Part shown: in pieces, positions 32,894 through 43,280 of the stretch
Layout: each line of letters starts with the position of its first letter
Position numbering within the stretch: the first letter of the stretch is position 1
Assembly: GCA_001247695.2 (NCBI GenBank)
Contig: LGRX02025947.1
Location: forward strand, 19,923-83,922
Source of the DNA: Cymbomonas tetramitiformis
Taxonomy: Eukaryota > Chlorophyta > Pyramimonadophyceae > Pyramimonadales > Pyramimonadaceae
Reading direction: 5' to 3'
DNA length: 64,000 bases
Notes under the pieces: model-generated
What the model saw: the letters and a program-made list of their open reading frames with translations, nothing else
Database searches by the model: none
Told to the model about the DNA's origin: nothing
Made by a program: the position numbers and the translations under genes

Positions 32894-34348
32894 TACGCTC
32901 CTGGCTACGTCGGCCAGGAAAGGCGCCAAAGTGGCGTAACGCCGGTTCCAGGCCTCCGAGTTCAACATACCACCTTGCTTGAGAAAAGTCAGGGATCGCG
33001 GCTGCAGTTTGCGTTGCGCCACTTCCTTCAAGATCTCCGGCATGGTGATCATGGTCAGGTCTAGGCGATAAGCACTCATGCGACCCAGGGCGAAGGTGAC
33101 TACGCCCATTGACAGAAAATTGACCAGCGCTTCAGAAAAAGGTGGAAGTGCGGCAATGTCAGCGTCAGTGGTGATTAGCTCAGCGGAGGAGGGGTACATA
33201 GGAATGTCTCTGATCAGCTTGAGCACATCAGCCACTGTCTTGGATTCTCGGTAGACATCGCCTGGAGAAGCCGCTCCCATAAGATCGTGGTGCCCTGGAA
33301 ATTGAGAAAGGCGCTGGTCCACTGGCAGGAGTCCCGGGGCCGCTGGCAAGGAATTTCCAGGCGATCTGTACTCTTCTGCGCTGGGAACACCAGAGGGAAA
33401 CCGGTTGACGCCCAGTCTAGCTGGTACTGTGGCGGGAGTTGGTTGGTGGCCAGCCGCCATTCCTCGAAACAAGTACGCCTCGGAGGATGAAAATGCTGCC
33501 CAAATTTGGAGTCCCAGGGGGTCAAATTCTGTCAACTCGGACTCTAAGGCATTTTCCGCGATGGTCACCCAGGAGTACAATGGCAGGCGTCTCTGCTGAG
33601 TTCCAGTACGGCTTTCCGCGCAACGCCGCGCTTCATCCACTTGCGTTTTCTCCACTTCCAGAGTGAAAGCGTCACTGTCCTCAATCTCAGTCAGGCGCAC
33701 AGGAGTATGCACTGACCCATGCTGCGCCAGGTCTTGGATGTCCACTCCGATGTGTCGCATAGTCATCCAAATCCGATTTGTATCGGTTATGAAGTGACTG
33801 GCGCTTCCAGGCATGGTTGGCAGTCGGTAAGAATATTGTGCCTCAGCGCCGTGGCTGACAGTCACTGCGGAGGAAGAGGACAGGTGATTTCTCAACCAGA
33901 AGGAGGCTCCTTCTAAAGTCCATAACAACACATCTAGACGCCTGTGTCGTGGTTCACCATTGTCTGAAGGCGGGGGCGAGTTTCCTGGTGACGGATGATC
34001 AGGCTCAGCGGAGTCAGAAGGCGATGCGCCGGTAGCCGGTGGATCTGGCTGAAATGGTGCCGGTGCCGGATGAGCCGGTGCCGGAGCCGGTTGAGCCGGT
34101 GCTGGAGCCGGTTGAGCCGGTGCGGGAACCGGTTGAGCCGGTGCTGGTACCAGCCAAGGACCTGATCCAGCAGCTGGCGCCGGTGCACCTGGTAAACCGC
34201 TCGCCCATCCTAAGGTGTGCTGGTAGGGCGTCATAGGTGGAGCGCCCACCGCTGGTAGAACCGAAGTCAGATGAGGATAGTGTTGGAGCACTTGCTGATG
34301 TAGATTTTGCATGTACTCTGATACTTCTAACATCATCTGATTCTGCAT
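32894..34348 (-). pseudogene. Gag N-terminal part of family-M copy 1
   Basis: Starts MQNQMMLEVSEYMQNLHQQ at 34348 (the frame is also open above, toward the LTR junction). An 18-bp tandem repeat at about 34045-34155 encodes PAPAQ-type units; then a capsid-like region with AHGSVHTPVRLTEIE and NALESELTEFDPLGLQIWAAFSS and ending ...FLADVARSV at the CACTA border. The frame continues at 25241. This is the structural Gag that packages element RNA. Disrupted by the CACTA element and therefore inactive. Confidence 0.8.
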
Positions 34349-34447
34349 TAGGGATTGATGCTGATGGTTCAGCGCGGGGACCGAGGCATCTGAGGGCGTT
34401 CTGGCTGAGGCGGGGTCAGAGAAGAGTGCTCTGCGCTGTTCTGCCAG

Positions 34448-36076
34448 TAATCAAGACAGTTGATTTCATTGTCCCTTGCTGATCTTTGCTTTCTTCCTAC
34501 GAGGAGCCACGTCAAGCACTTCTTCTTCATCACTGTCACTGCTTATGGAGCATTTCAATTGAGTTATATACTCATGTGTCCAACATCTCGGATATTTCCT
34601 AGGTTGCCTCTTCGTCTCTTCAGACACCCCAGCCTTATTCTCACCCATTGAAGTCAATCCAGTATCTGACCCATAAGGTTTCTTCGGTGGTGCATGAACA
34701 GTCTCCACCACAGAGGCTGGGGCATCCTCAGATATGGCCTCAGACTCCTGCTTGGTGATAGGCGGATCCTCTGGCTGAACAGGTGAGGTCGGGGAGGTGC
34801 CCTTTGGCACCCAATGAACTTCACCCTTCTCACCCATGATCAATTGCAGTCCCAGTCTCTTCAACCTTCGAGCTTCAGCTTGTTCTTCAGCATCGTCAGC
34901 TACCAAGTCATCGAACTCGCTGACGTCATCCTCGTGTCATCATATTCGGGCGAGGTTGGCTCCCATTTCGGACTGGCAGTGTCCATGTCATATGTGACAC
35001 CCGCGTCATCGTTGTCATCCGAACCTGGTAGCTTCTCCTTACTGTTAGTGACACCCGCGTCATCATTGTCATCAGAATCCGGTAACTTCTCTTTACTCCA
35101 GGACACAGCGCCTGTACCCGAATCGTCACTGTCTGTAGGCTCTGAGTGTACAGGCTTACGCCCCGTGTAGGGAATTCCACGATATTCGTCATCGTCAATC
35201 ACAATCGTCGGATTCCAGTCCCCAACGCTGCTGATCGGTAATGAGAATGGCGCTACCGGCGCCTTCAACTGAGTGGCGTCTTCCAGAAACCAGCCGCCGC
35301 CCCTATTACGCTCCCAGCGGCGTAGAGCACCCGAAGGGTGGACGATAATACAGTAATCACTCACCAATAAGAAATAATAGCAATAAGAAACCAGCCAGCG
35401 TTTGGGGGTCACAACTTGACGAAATTTGCTGGCTAGCTTTAATTTCTTAAGAAATTGGCCAAAGTAAGAAATCAAGGGGCTGGCTGGCTTGAATCATAGT
35501 GAAAGCTAGTTAAGAAATTTTGGCTGGATTATTTGGTGGGTTACTCGATTTAACAAGGATTTTGATGGTTATACACAATTTATCTCAATAAAAATATCAT
35601 ACAGACTATTGAATTTTTTCGAACGGAGGTGCAAACGCTGGATTGTCGGCGAAAAGTGAGTCATCCAAACTAAAACTCCAGTACTAAAATTTTACTACTG
35701 TGGCCGTCGCTGAGTGCCAATTTCATGATAGCTGGCTGCCTCCTCCTTAAGTAATAAGAATAAGAAATTGGCTGGCTGAGCTACGAAATCGGGATTTCTT
35801 ATTCTTAGCAATTTCATAGGTCGCTGGCGCTGGCGGGGGGGGGGAGGGGCACAACTTGACGAAATTCGCTGGCTGACCCCAAATTTAGGACTTTCTTATT
35901 GGTGAGTGATTACTGTATGCTGCCAGCTATAATCCAGTCCAGGCTTTCGCTCCCCATAGTACGAAGTCAATGGCTCGGGAGTCCCCTTCCGAGCCCATTG
36001 CCATTTCACTGCTCCAGTACGCGTAAATACAATATGCCAATCGAATAGTTTGGCATGGCTAGTGTTCCCTGGCACA
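34448..36076 (-). repeat. Family-M LTR, copy 1 5' LTR (MITE inside, 3' end lost)
   Basis: Matches the 1317-bp LTR from its TGTGCCAGGG end at 36076 down to TAATCAAGACAG near 34448, where about 265 bp of LTR end is missing and gag follows at once. MITE 3 (35351-35915) interrupts it. The LTR ORF is also damaged by a 1-bp deletion near 34931 (GTCATCCTCGTGTC against CTCAGTGTC). Its residues GEKGEVHW and ITKQE group it with the solo LTR at 8537. Confidence 0.88.
35351..35915. mobile_element. MITE 3, TA target duplication, inside an LTR
   Basis: Inverted ends CAGTAATCACTCACCAATAA and TTATTGGTGAGTGATTACTG, TA on both sides. The empty site is visible in the other LTR copies (GATAATATGCTGCC). 565 bp, with an internal GCTGGCTG-rich fold-back, no coding capacity. 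Confidence 0.92.
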
Positions 36077-36228
36077 GATGGCCCCAGATTCCAAACGCAA
36101 AAAAGGAGCAAACGCCAATTCGGATCTCGAAGCTAGTATGCCGAAGACGTGCATGCCATGAGGGAGCGCCAGACCCGCCCCCGGCGGGGGCGGCATGTAA
36201 ATCTTGCATTGCAGCCCGACCGACCGTG

Positions 36229-36238
36229 TCTATAAATA
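36229..36238 (+). promoter_or_regulatory. TATA box candidate for ORFs at 36342
   Basis: TATAAATA lies about 110 bases upstream of the ATG at 36342, in the gap between the retrotransposon LTR and the ORF. Confidence 0.45.
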
Positions 36239-36341
36239 CATTCGCTTACGCAGCGAACACGAATATGACATACGTCGCGACCGAACTCGCCAACAGGTGA
36301 GCGCGCGACGACGGAAACACCGCGTTCGCAATCTCCGGCCT

Positions 36342-36640
36342 ATGGCGGACGCGAGCGCAACTCTTACGGCTCCGCCCGAAATTCAGATGGACGATGCCGC
36401 GTCTACCATCGCGTCGGACGCAGCGCATGCTATTTACATGAAAGCGTTTGAAGAAATCAAGGAGGCGTTGATTAGCATGATAAATGGTGCAAAAAATGGA
36501 ATGGATACGGACGATAACGAACAATCGAAGACTGTCGCGTACAAGGCCGTGCAGGAAATACTTAATATGGAAAATGACGAACTGCGCAAATTGCTTGTGC
36601 AGCTTAAACAAACACAAATACAAAAAACCCTCGCCGATGG
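36342..36640 (+). CDS. Small unknown protein, possibly frameshifted into the next ORF
   Basis: MADASATLTAPPEIQMDDAAST followed by helices (AFEEIKEALISMINGAKNG; YKAVQEILNMENDELRKLLVQLKQTQI). After a run of six A near 36622 the same frame becomes Arg-rich nonsense, while the overlapping frame becomes protein-like, so the two are either overlapping genes or one gene with a homopolymer frameshift. No known domain. Intronless, like the 13-19 kb block. Confidence 0.45.
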
Positions 36641-37080
36641 AGCGGTGTATTCACGAGCTTCCGCGTTCAAACTCCGCTATGCATGTGTTCGACGGCGTCA
36701 GCGTGGACGACATCGTCGATCCTGGCGATCGCCCCACGGACGTGTGGCACGTCAACGAGCTGCGGAATCTGGGCTGCGCGCCGGCCGGTGTTTTGCTGTT
36801 GCGCAAGTTGTCCTCTCGCTGGGTGCGAGTGGCGCGCAGAACGTGCGATCGGATCCCGCGTTTGGCGCGCGACGAGGTGCACCACCTGGTGGTTCTGGCG
36901 CGGTTTCAGGACGAGTGCGTCAACCGACGCAGTCGCCATCGCGGCGGCATCACGGTGGACATGTCCGAGTTCCACTTTCCGAAAAACGAGTATCAGCTGT
37001 GGCGGGCGATGGCGATTATCAAACTGCGATTGCGCACGTTGGAGAAGGCCCCGCGCGTTGTGCGCACGTTGCGCAGTTAG
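36637..37080 (+). CDS. Unknown intronless ORF, about 147 aa
   Basis: From ATG 36637 (MERCIHELPRSNSAMHVF) to the stop at 37080. Contains VDDIVDPGDRPTDVWHVNELRNLGCAPAGVLLLRKLSSRWVRVARRTC and a C-terminal KNEYQLWRAMAIIKLRLRTLEK helix. High GC and strong third-position bias argue that this is the true frame. No family recognised. It may share a transcript with 36342-36640. Confidence 0.5.
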   Translation: MERCIHELPRSNSAMHVFDGVSVDDIVDPGDRPTDVWHVNELRNLGCAPAGVLLLRKLSSRWVRVARRTCDRIPRLARDEVHHLVVLARFQDECVNRRSRHRGGITVDMSEFHFPKNEYQLWRAMAIIKLRLRTLEKAPRVVRTLRS

Positions 37081-37800
37081 TTGTATTAGTTAGGTACCTG
37101 TCTGTGATCATACGTCTTAATGAACTGTCTCGCTAATTGTTGGATACGGTAAAATGGTATTCGCTTGTGTTTGACACGGTTTGCCTTTTGACACCGAATT
37201 TCTTGCAGCGTGGTACGATCGCAGACACCGGCGCGTCCGAGCAAGCGATTCCTCGTCGCAACCGTCCGCTTCGCTAGTAAAAAAACGAGCGTCGGCTCAT
37301 GTTAAAAGTTGAACGGGTTGCACACGTAAGTTCGGGTGATTTTCGATTGGCAGCAGCCGCGGGTGTGACCCTGCTAGGCCTTGTATGACTCGTCATCGCA
37401 CTGGTGTAATATCGAGCTACCGAGATACGCGCTGTCACACACGTTGTGTTGTTAAACTTGCCGTAGACGGTTACATAATGCCAAGCAACCGTTCAAGAGC
37501 ATGTCGACTGCAATTTAATGGGATGGAATTCAAAAAGGGAATTTTTGCATTACCAATCATTGTGCCCATCGGACGCAGCTTTGGAGAACCGTGAAAATAA
37601 TGGTCATTTCGACGCGGAGCTTGTAGCGCCAGGACGTGTGCGTGTAGCGCGCGCGCGCAAGGATAAAAACCCCTTTTCCAGGTACGCGATAATCAATTAT
37701 TTATTTACGAATTTGTTGCGAAATACAACTTAACTGATATTCAAATTAAACTATCGGCGACGTACGAGTTCGACGACGTCGGCATCGACGTGCGATAAGG
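37081..37800. other. No gene recognised
   Basis: AT-balanced sequence without a convincing frame; short plus-strand ORFs at 37385-37594 and 37518-37733 have no recognisable features. I see no repeat shared with the rest of the window. Confidence 0.4.
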
Positions 37801-37803
37801 TCC

Positions 37804-38031
37804 TTACAATTTTTTATGGATTTTGAATGTGTCGTAATCTCGAAAATAGGTGGTACTATTATAACTGGCGTATATTTCCACAAATTGGGGAATGTCTCTG
37901 GTAGCGACCAAAAACAGTACATAGGTGTTATCAGATAGTTTTATCTTCTGGTATTCCGCATTTTCACAAATTGCAAATCGTGTTGACTTTGTATTCGTTT
38001 TAATTCCATTGGATAACCGTGCATAACACAA
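37804..38031 (-). pseudogene. Possible SET-domain C-terminal fragment
   Basis: The short frame reads CYARLSNGIKTNTKSTRFA...YVLFLVATRDIPQFVEIYASYN. The piece V-A-x-R-D-I-x-x-x-x-E-I-x-x-x-Y resembles the end of SET methyltransferase domains (AxRDIxxGEElxxxY). The NHxC core that should precede it is missing and stops lie directly upstream. At best a fragment. Confidence 0.25.
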
Positions 38032-38099
38032 CTGGTTTCATCAACTGGTATCCCAGATCAACGTTAAGTTGTGTTTGTTGCAGTGGCTGTTTTGGCATA

Positions 38100-38400
38100 A
38101 AACGTCATTGTAGGGGCAAGCCAGGTTGGGCTGGCGAAAGCATGGCAGGCACTTTAGCTAAGGCGGTGCAAATCCGTTTACCGAGCGCAGCACCGGCGTT
38201 TTGGTCAAAAATGGGGCCGATTACGGCACTAATTATTGCCTTATTTGTTGGCGCACTTCGGGCGATCGAACGCGGGTTTTTCATGTCGCAGATCGTGAGA
38301 TATTTCGCTGTGTCGGCCGGACACGTAATACCAGAATGCGTGTCGCACTTGAATCTCTCATCATCCACACGCTTCTGCAAAGACACGGTCGGATAACCCA
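38100..38400 (-). pseudogene. Duplicated C-terminal fragment of the G8 protein
   Basis: CPADTAKYLTICDMKNPRSIA...IISAVIGPIFDQNAGAALGKRICTALAKVPAML matches the segment CPDTAKYLSICAYSKPRSVA...NVIGPIFDSVVGRAVGDRVCAGLALVPGML in the large gene ending at 38580. Same strand, immediately downstream, so a partial tandem duplication or a remnant paralogue. No start or rest of the protein is seen. Confidence 0.65.
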
Positions 38401-38579
38401 TTATAATACAACAGAGCAGTTTCAAATGAATCATATTTATTTGATCGAACCCTCTTCTCAAACCGTGCTGTGTTTAGCGGGTTCTTTGGTAAATCGAAAA
38501 TTGGAGGCTCATTCGCAAACGCTTGATTCCCCGTTTGCCGTGCTGACGCTTGATTCCCCGTTTGCAATTATCGATTCTT

Positions 38580-41500
38580 TTACCAGATCATAACTCCTAA
38601 GTGATCTCTACACGGGTTCGAAGCAACACCATGGACACCCTCGAAGCATTTACATTGTGTACCACCACCGTTACTGCCGCAATCCGCACCCGTTTGACTT
38701 TTAGAATCGTACGTAGTACCATCCGCGTTCGCCGGCATTAACATTCCCGGCACTAGCGCCAATCCGGCGCACACGCGGTCACCCACGGCCCTTCCGACGA
38801 CGCTGTCGAAGATGGGTCCGATCACGTTGCCCACGATCGATCTGTTGTCGTGCAGAGCGACCGACCGTGGTTTCGAGTAGGCGCAGATGGATAAGTACTT
38901 CGCGGTGTCCGGACACGTCTCGCTTTGCTCCTCGCAACTGAAATCGGCGCCATCCTTGTGTTTCCGCAAATTGACGATCGGGTTGCCCGCGCTCAAGGAC
39001 GTGGAGTTGTACGCAAGCGTGACGCCGGATCGCGTGAACTTCCTGGTCGTCATGTCCATGTATTGCAGACTGTCGAGCAGCGTGTAGTCTGTGGGAGTTG
39101 TGGTAGGTAACATGCTGGAATGCATGCGACTGCTGTTCACAAAAACCGACGCGATACCCGCTTGCTCGGCGTCGAAAACGTGCGCCACGGCATGTTGCGC
39201 GTACCTCGGATGGTTGTTCAACTCAGATGGTGTCGTTGAGGGATCCAACAACCCTTCAGCGACTATGTCCAGTACTGATGTCTCATCGATGAGCGTTGAA
39301 TCGCCGGTGAACAGCATCGTGCTTTGCGGCAAAGGCAGGGAGCCTTTCAGTAAAAGGTTGTCGTATACCGCATAGATACCGGGTATGATTCTGGGAGGTT
39401 TAACCAGATCGAAGCCGTACACCATCTGAGTGCTCTGGTATTGCAGTTCCGCATGGAAATTATGTACATGGGTGGTCCTCGTGTTCCAAACGTTCCCGCC
39501 GGCGAGTAACGCGCACCCCAGGCACCACGGAGGCGTGTCTTTCGTCCAGATGGCGCCCATAAAAAGCTGGTTGTACTGAGCTCCCGTGCGCCACAGCAGC
39601 AACGCGGAGAATATTTTCGGTACCGTGTACCACGCGTCGGCGGGAGGAGAGCCGCTCTGGCACGTGCTACCGGTTTGCACGGAGCAGCGCTGCATATACG
39701 AGGCGTTGACGCCGGGCGTATCGATGTGCCTCTGCCCGGGCGCGTTCAAAACGTATTTGGTACGCATGTACTCACACTGACCCACGGCGTCGGTGCAGCC
39801 GTTCCACCCGTCGCGCGGCAGCAGAACCGAGCAGTACGTCGGGGTGTATTGGGACCGGGTATGGTTGTACACGCAGCTATCGAAAGCGTATGCCGTATCC
39901 GTGCCCAGCATGTACCCAGCATTGTCCGTTCTAAGCATTTCTGGAAACTCGCTGTAGAATCCCGACATGGCATAGAACACGTTTTCGACGTTGAAGTAGA
40001 TCGGGGATACGGCTTCCGAGGAGTATATGTTGCAACTGTCGCTGACGTATTGACCGTTGTTCATGAAACGAAAACTGAAGTTGGCCGGTACATAGCATGC
40101 GGCGGTGGAACTTTCGTCGTCGGCATGTATCGTCGGATCGTACAGATATCCGGACAGGCAACGGCAGTCGTCGGGATTGTTCCCCACGCACGAGGACGGA
40201 CCGTCGACCGCGCCAAATTTCAACCTGTCGCAACCGTCCAAACCGTGCAAATCGGAGGAGGCACCCGCGTTCGCGACGTAGCTCGGCGACATCCCGGGCA
40301 AATCCAGTTTCCTGCTGCCGATACACACCGTGGACGGGCCGCGCATCACGTGAGTTTTCTGTGGTACGTACCAGGCGCCGAGGACCGGCGATGGGCTGTT
40401 GCATGCGAGGTTGCGCGACATGCTGTTCATGTTGTTCTTGAACCAGAAGGTCGACATGACGGAGTAATCGGTCGAAACGAAACTGAACACCGGCGCCGGA
40501 TTCCAGTACGGGTTGGCGATGGTGGACAGCGTGGATATGCCGGTGTTGTGATCGAAGATGTTGTCCAGCTCGGTGCCATCCTCGCAGAAGTATCCCGAGC
40601 CGTACGCTAAGAAACCCACGTTATTTCTGACGAGGGTCTCCATCGTGCCGTGCACCACCACGTATCGCGCAAACGACATCCAGATGCTGGAGGACACCAC
40701 GCGAAGCTCGCGCGTGTGCGACGAGTTCCGAAGGTACCCGGTGAAGCTGCGAGGGTACCCCGCCACGTGAAAATGGACGCCGTAAGTGCCGAGCCGGCCG
40801 AAGTTGGGCGCGGTTCCCAGCTGCCTCATCTCCACACCATCCAGCGACACCGAGGCGCCGTATCTGAACTTCTGTTCCGCGCCGAACAGGGTGTTGCAAC
40901 CCGCGACGAGGTGGCTGGTGTTGTGAAGCCACGAGGGCTTCGGCGGATACAGCGTCCTCGTCGTTTTGGGGCTGTTCATGCAATGACTTATGTCTCTTTC
41001 GTTCTGCGATTTAGAATCGATGCCATCCTCGTTATTCTCGATACGAAGCCCTCTCCGCCGTTGCGCGGGTGGTCCACCTGCGAGGCGAGATTGTTGCATC
41101 CGCCGCCGTCGCCGCTCAGCGCGCTGCGCACCACGATGCCTCGAGTCAGCAGCGCCGCGTGGGTGCCGACGTGCACATCCGCTTGCTGGTCCCGGTTGCT
41201 CAATCGCTCGATACCGACGTAGTGGTCAGACCGAAGCGGTCGCATCAGCCGGAACGTGGTGCAATTCAGCGCCGCCTGCACGGTGACCACCTCCACGCCG
41301 GTGTAGTCGTTCGAGAAGTGTGTACTGTGGTCGTGCAAGGCTTTCTCGTTGTCGCGGTGCGCCGTGGTGTTCTGGTCGTGGTCCATCCAAATGCGAGGCG
41401 CGCCGGTGAACGTGGCTTTGTCACCATTCGCGAACTGCGTGGGCGCGGCCGTAAGCACGAGCCGGTCTTTGGTCCGCCACCCATCGTGAGAGCAATCCTC

Positions 41501-41958
41501 GGCGTTTAGGACCAGATACTCATCCCCGTCGTAGTGCGGGCGCCCCAGCCTGGCCCAGGTCATCGGATACTCGGCGGCGACGTGATACGCGTCCTCGTCC
41601 TCGCCAAGAGGCGCCTCGGCTTCGCGAACGGTCTCGCGCACGTCCATGCGACAGTGCTGCGAGCTGGGGCAGGTACGATCCACACTCCACGTGCCCGCGT
41701 ACCGCACCCTTCCCGGTATCACCGCGTTGAGCTGGTAGTTGCCGTTAAAAAAGACCGCCAGCCCTTTGGCCACGCCGTGGTTGTTGGCGACGGCGCCCGA
41801 GAAATCTCGAACCTGTTTGGACACGTTGTAGGTCGTCGTGGTTTCGTTGATTTTCACGTGATACACCACGTATGTGGGTTCCAATTTGACTCCCGGGTGT
41901 AGCACCTCTATCGAGTACTGACTGGCGGTCGGAGGGACGTTGCCGCCGTCCCCCCACT
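38580..41958 (-). pseudogene. G8/CEMIP-like secreted protein, C-terminal two thirds, frameshifted
   Basis: Continues the gene interrupted by the solo LTR. The first part (41958-41040) follows the G8 domain (QWGDGGNVPPTASQYSIEVL...GRVRYAGTW). A frameshift near 41035 separates it from the longer frame to 38580, which has the CEMIP/TMEM2-type signature GTYGVHFHVAGYPRSF, right-handed parallel beta-helix repeats (VVHGTMETLVRNNVGFLAYGSGYFCEDGTELDNIFDHN) and many Cys pairs. Members of this animal/algal family bind or cleave extracellular polysaccharides; the substrate here is unknown. Ends DHLGVMIW. No introns over more than 3 kb. Confidence 0.65.
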
Positions 41959-41963
41959 GATCG

Positions 41964-43280
41964 TGTGCCAGGGAACAATAGCCTTGCCAAGCCATTCGAT
42001 TGGCATATTGTATTTATGCGTACTGGGGCAGTGAAATGGCAATGGGCTCGGAAGGGGACTCCCGAGCCATTGACTTCGTACTATGGGGAGCGAAAGCCTG
42101 GACTTGATTATAGCTGGCAGCATATTATCGTCCACTCTTCTGTTGCGCTACGCCGCTGGGAGCGTAATAGGGGCGGCGGCTGGTTTCTGGAAGACGCCAC
42201 TCAATTGAAGGCGCCGGTAGCGCCATTCTCATTACCGATCAGCAGCGTTGAGCACTGGAATCCGACGATTGTGATTGACGATGACGAATATCGTGGAATT
42301 CCCTACACGGGGCGTAAGCCTGTACACTCAGCGCCTACAGACAGTGACGATTCGGGTACAGGCGCGGTGTCCTGGAGTAAAGAGAAGTTACCAGATTCTG
42401 ATGACAATGATGACGCGGGTGTCACTAACAGTAAGGAGAAGCTACCAGGTTCGGATGACAACGATGACGCGGGTGTCACATATGACATGGACACTGCCAG
42501 TCCGAAATGGGAGCCAGCCTCGCCCGAATATGATGACACTGAGGATGACGTCAGCGAGTTCGATGACTTGGTAGCTGACGATGCTGAAGAACAAGCTGAA
42601 GCTCGAAGGTTGAAGAGACTGGGACTGCAATTGATCATGGATGAGAAGGGTGAACTTATCTGGGTGCCAAAGGGCACCTCCCCGACCTCACCTGTTCAGC
42701 CAGAGGATCCGCCTATCACCGAGCAGGAGTCTGAGGCCATATCTGAGGATGCCCCAGCCTCTGTGGTGGAGACTGTTCATGCACCACCGAAGAAACCTTA
42801 TGGGTCAGATACTGGATTGACTTCAATGGGTGAGAATAAGGCTGGGGTGACTGAAGAGACGAAGAGGCAACCTAGGAAATATCCGAGATGTTGGACACAT
42901 GAGTATATAACTCAATTGAAATGCACCATAAGCAGTGACAGTGATGAAGAAGAAGTGCTTGACGTGGCTCCTCGTAGGAAGAAGACAAAGATCAGCAAGG
43001 GACAATGAAATCAACTGTCTTGATTAGGATTGTCCAAATGCCGATTCTCTGATTAGGATTTGTATAGGTGGCAGATGATGATATGCCAGCCGACATGGGA
43101 CAGATCGATTAGAGATATGAACTGCGCGCCTTGAAAGTATAAGACCTGAATATTGCCCATTTGGAGGCTGTTCTAACTTGAAGTAACTATTTGGAGGAGC
43201 TGTTGCTCAACCTGTTAATTTACTGGTCAATCTTTCCTGCCATAAAGATATTGCAATTGCTTGAATTGTAGCCTTGTTCA
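41964..43280 (+). mobile_element. Solo LTR of family M (1317 bp, TSD gatcg), inside the G8 gene
   Basis: TGTGCCAGGG at the left and CCTTGTTCA at the right, with the 5-bp repeat gatcg just outside each end (about 41959-41963 and 43281-43285; plus or minus one base). It separates two halves of one protein frame: the G8 domain ends at the right border (ITYEHD) and the next segment starts at the left border (DQWGDGG). Confidence 0.92.
41965..43008 (+). CDS. LTR-encoded acidic/basic protein, 347 codons, unknown
   Basis: Same ORF as at 8809-9852 and 50378-51421, fully open. Subfamily residues: HSAPTDS, LIMDEKGELIW, ITEQE, KKTKISKGQ. Only a few substitutions separate it from the copy at 50378. No ATG near the start, so how it would be translated is unclear. 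Confidence 0.55.
   Translation: MPGNNSLAKPFDWHIVFMRTGAVKWQWARKGTPEPLTSYYGERKPGLDYSWQHIIVHSSVALRRWERNRGGGWFLEDATQLKAPVAPFSLPISSVEHWNPTIVIDDDEYRGIPYTGRKPVHSAPTDSDDSGTGAVSWSKEKLPDSDDNDDAGVTNSKEKLPGSDDNDDAGVTYDMDTASPKWEPASPEYDDTEDDVSEFDDLVADDAEEQAEARRLKRLGLQLIMDEKGELIWVPKGTSPTSPVQPEDPPITEQESEAISEDAPASVVETVHAPPKKPYGSDTGLTSMGENKAGVTEETKRQPRKYPRCWTHEYITQLKCTISSDSDEEEVLDVAPRRKKTKISKGQ

Larger units (their letters stand above)
19022..36076 (-). mobile_element. Family-M Ty3/gypsy retrotransposon, copy 1, 3'-truncated, with nested insertions
   Basis: Minus-strand order: 5' LTR (36076 to 34448, split by MITE 3 and missing its last part), gag (34348 to 24459, split by a CACTA element at 25245-32893), pol (24420 to about 19022). 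Pol stops in the integrase zinc-binding region (ERVLRRFWW), where it meets unrelated coiled-coil sequence. The leader and the primer-binding site are lost because the LTR is joined directly to gag near 34448. Not autonomous as it stands. Confidence 0.85.

Noticed and set aside
38600..38640. tRNA T-arm-like GGGTTCGAAGC
   Set aside because: No pairing acceptor or anticodon arm around it, and it lies in the coding end of the G8 gene.
39675..40610. 311-codon plus-strand frame
   Set aside because: Antisense of the Cys-rich beta-helix coding region; no motifs, while the minus strand has clear ones.
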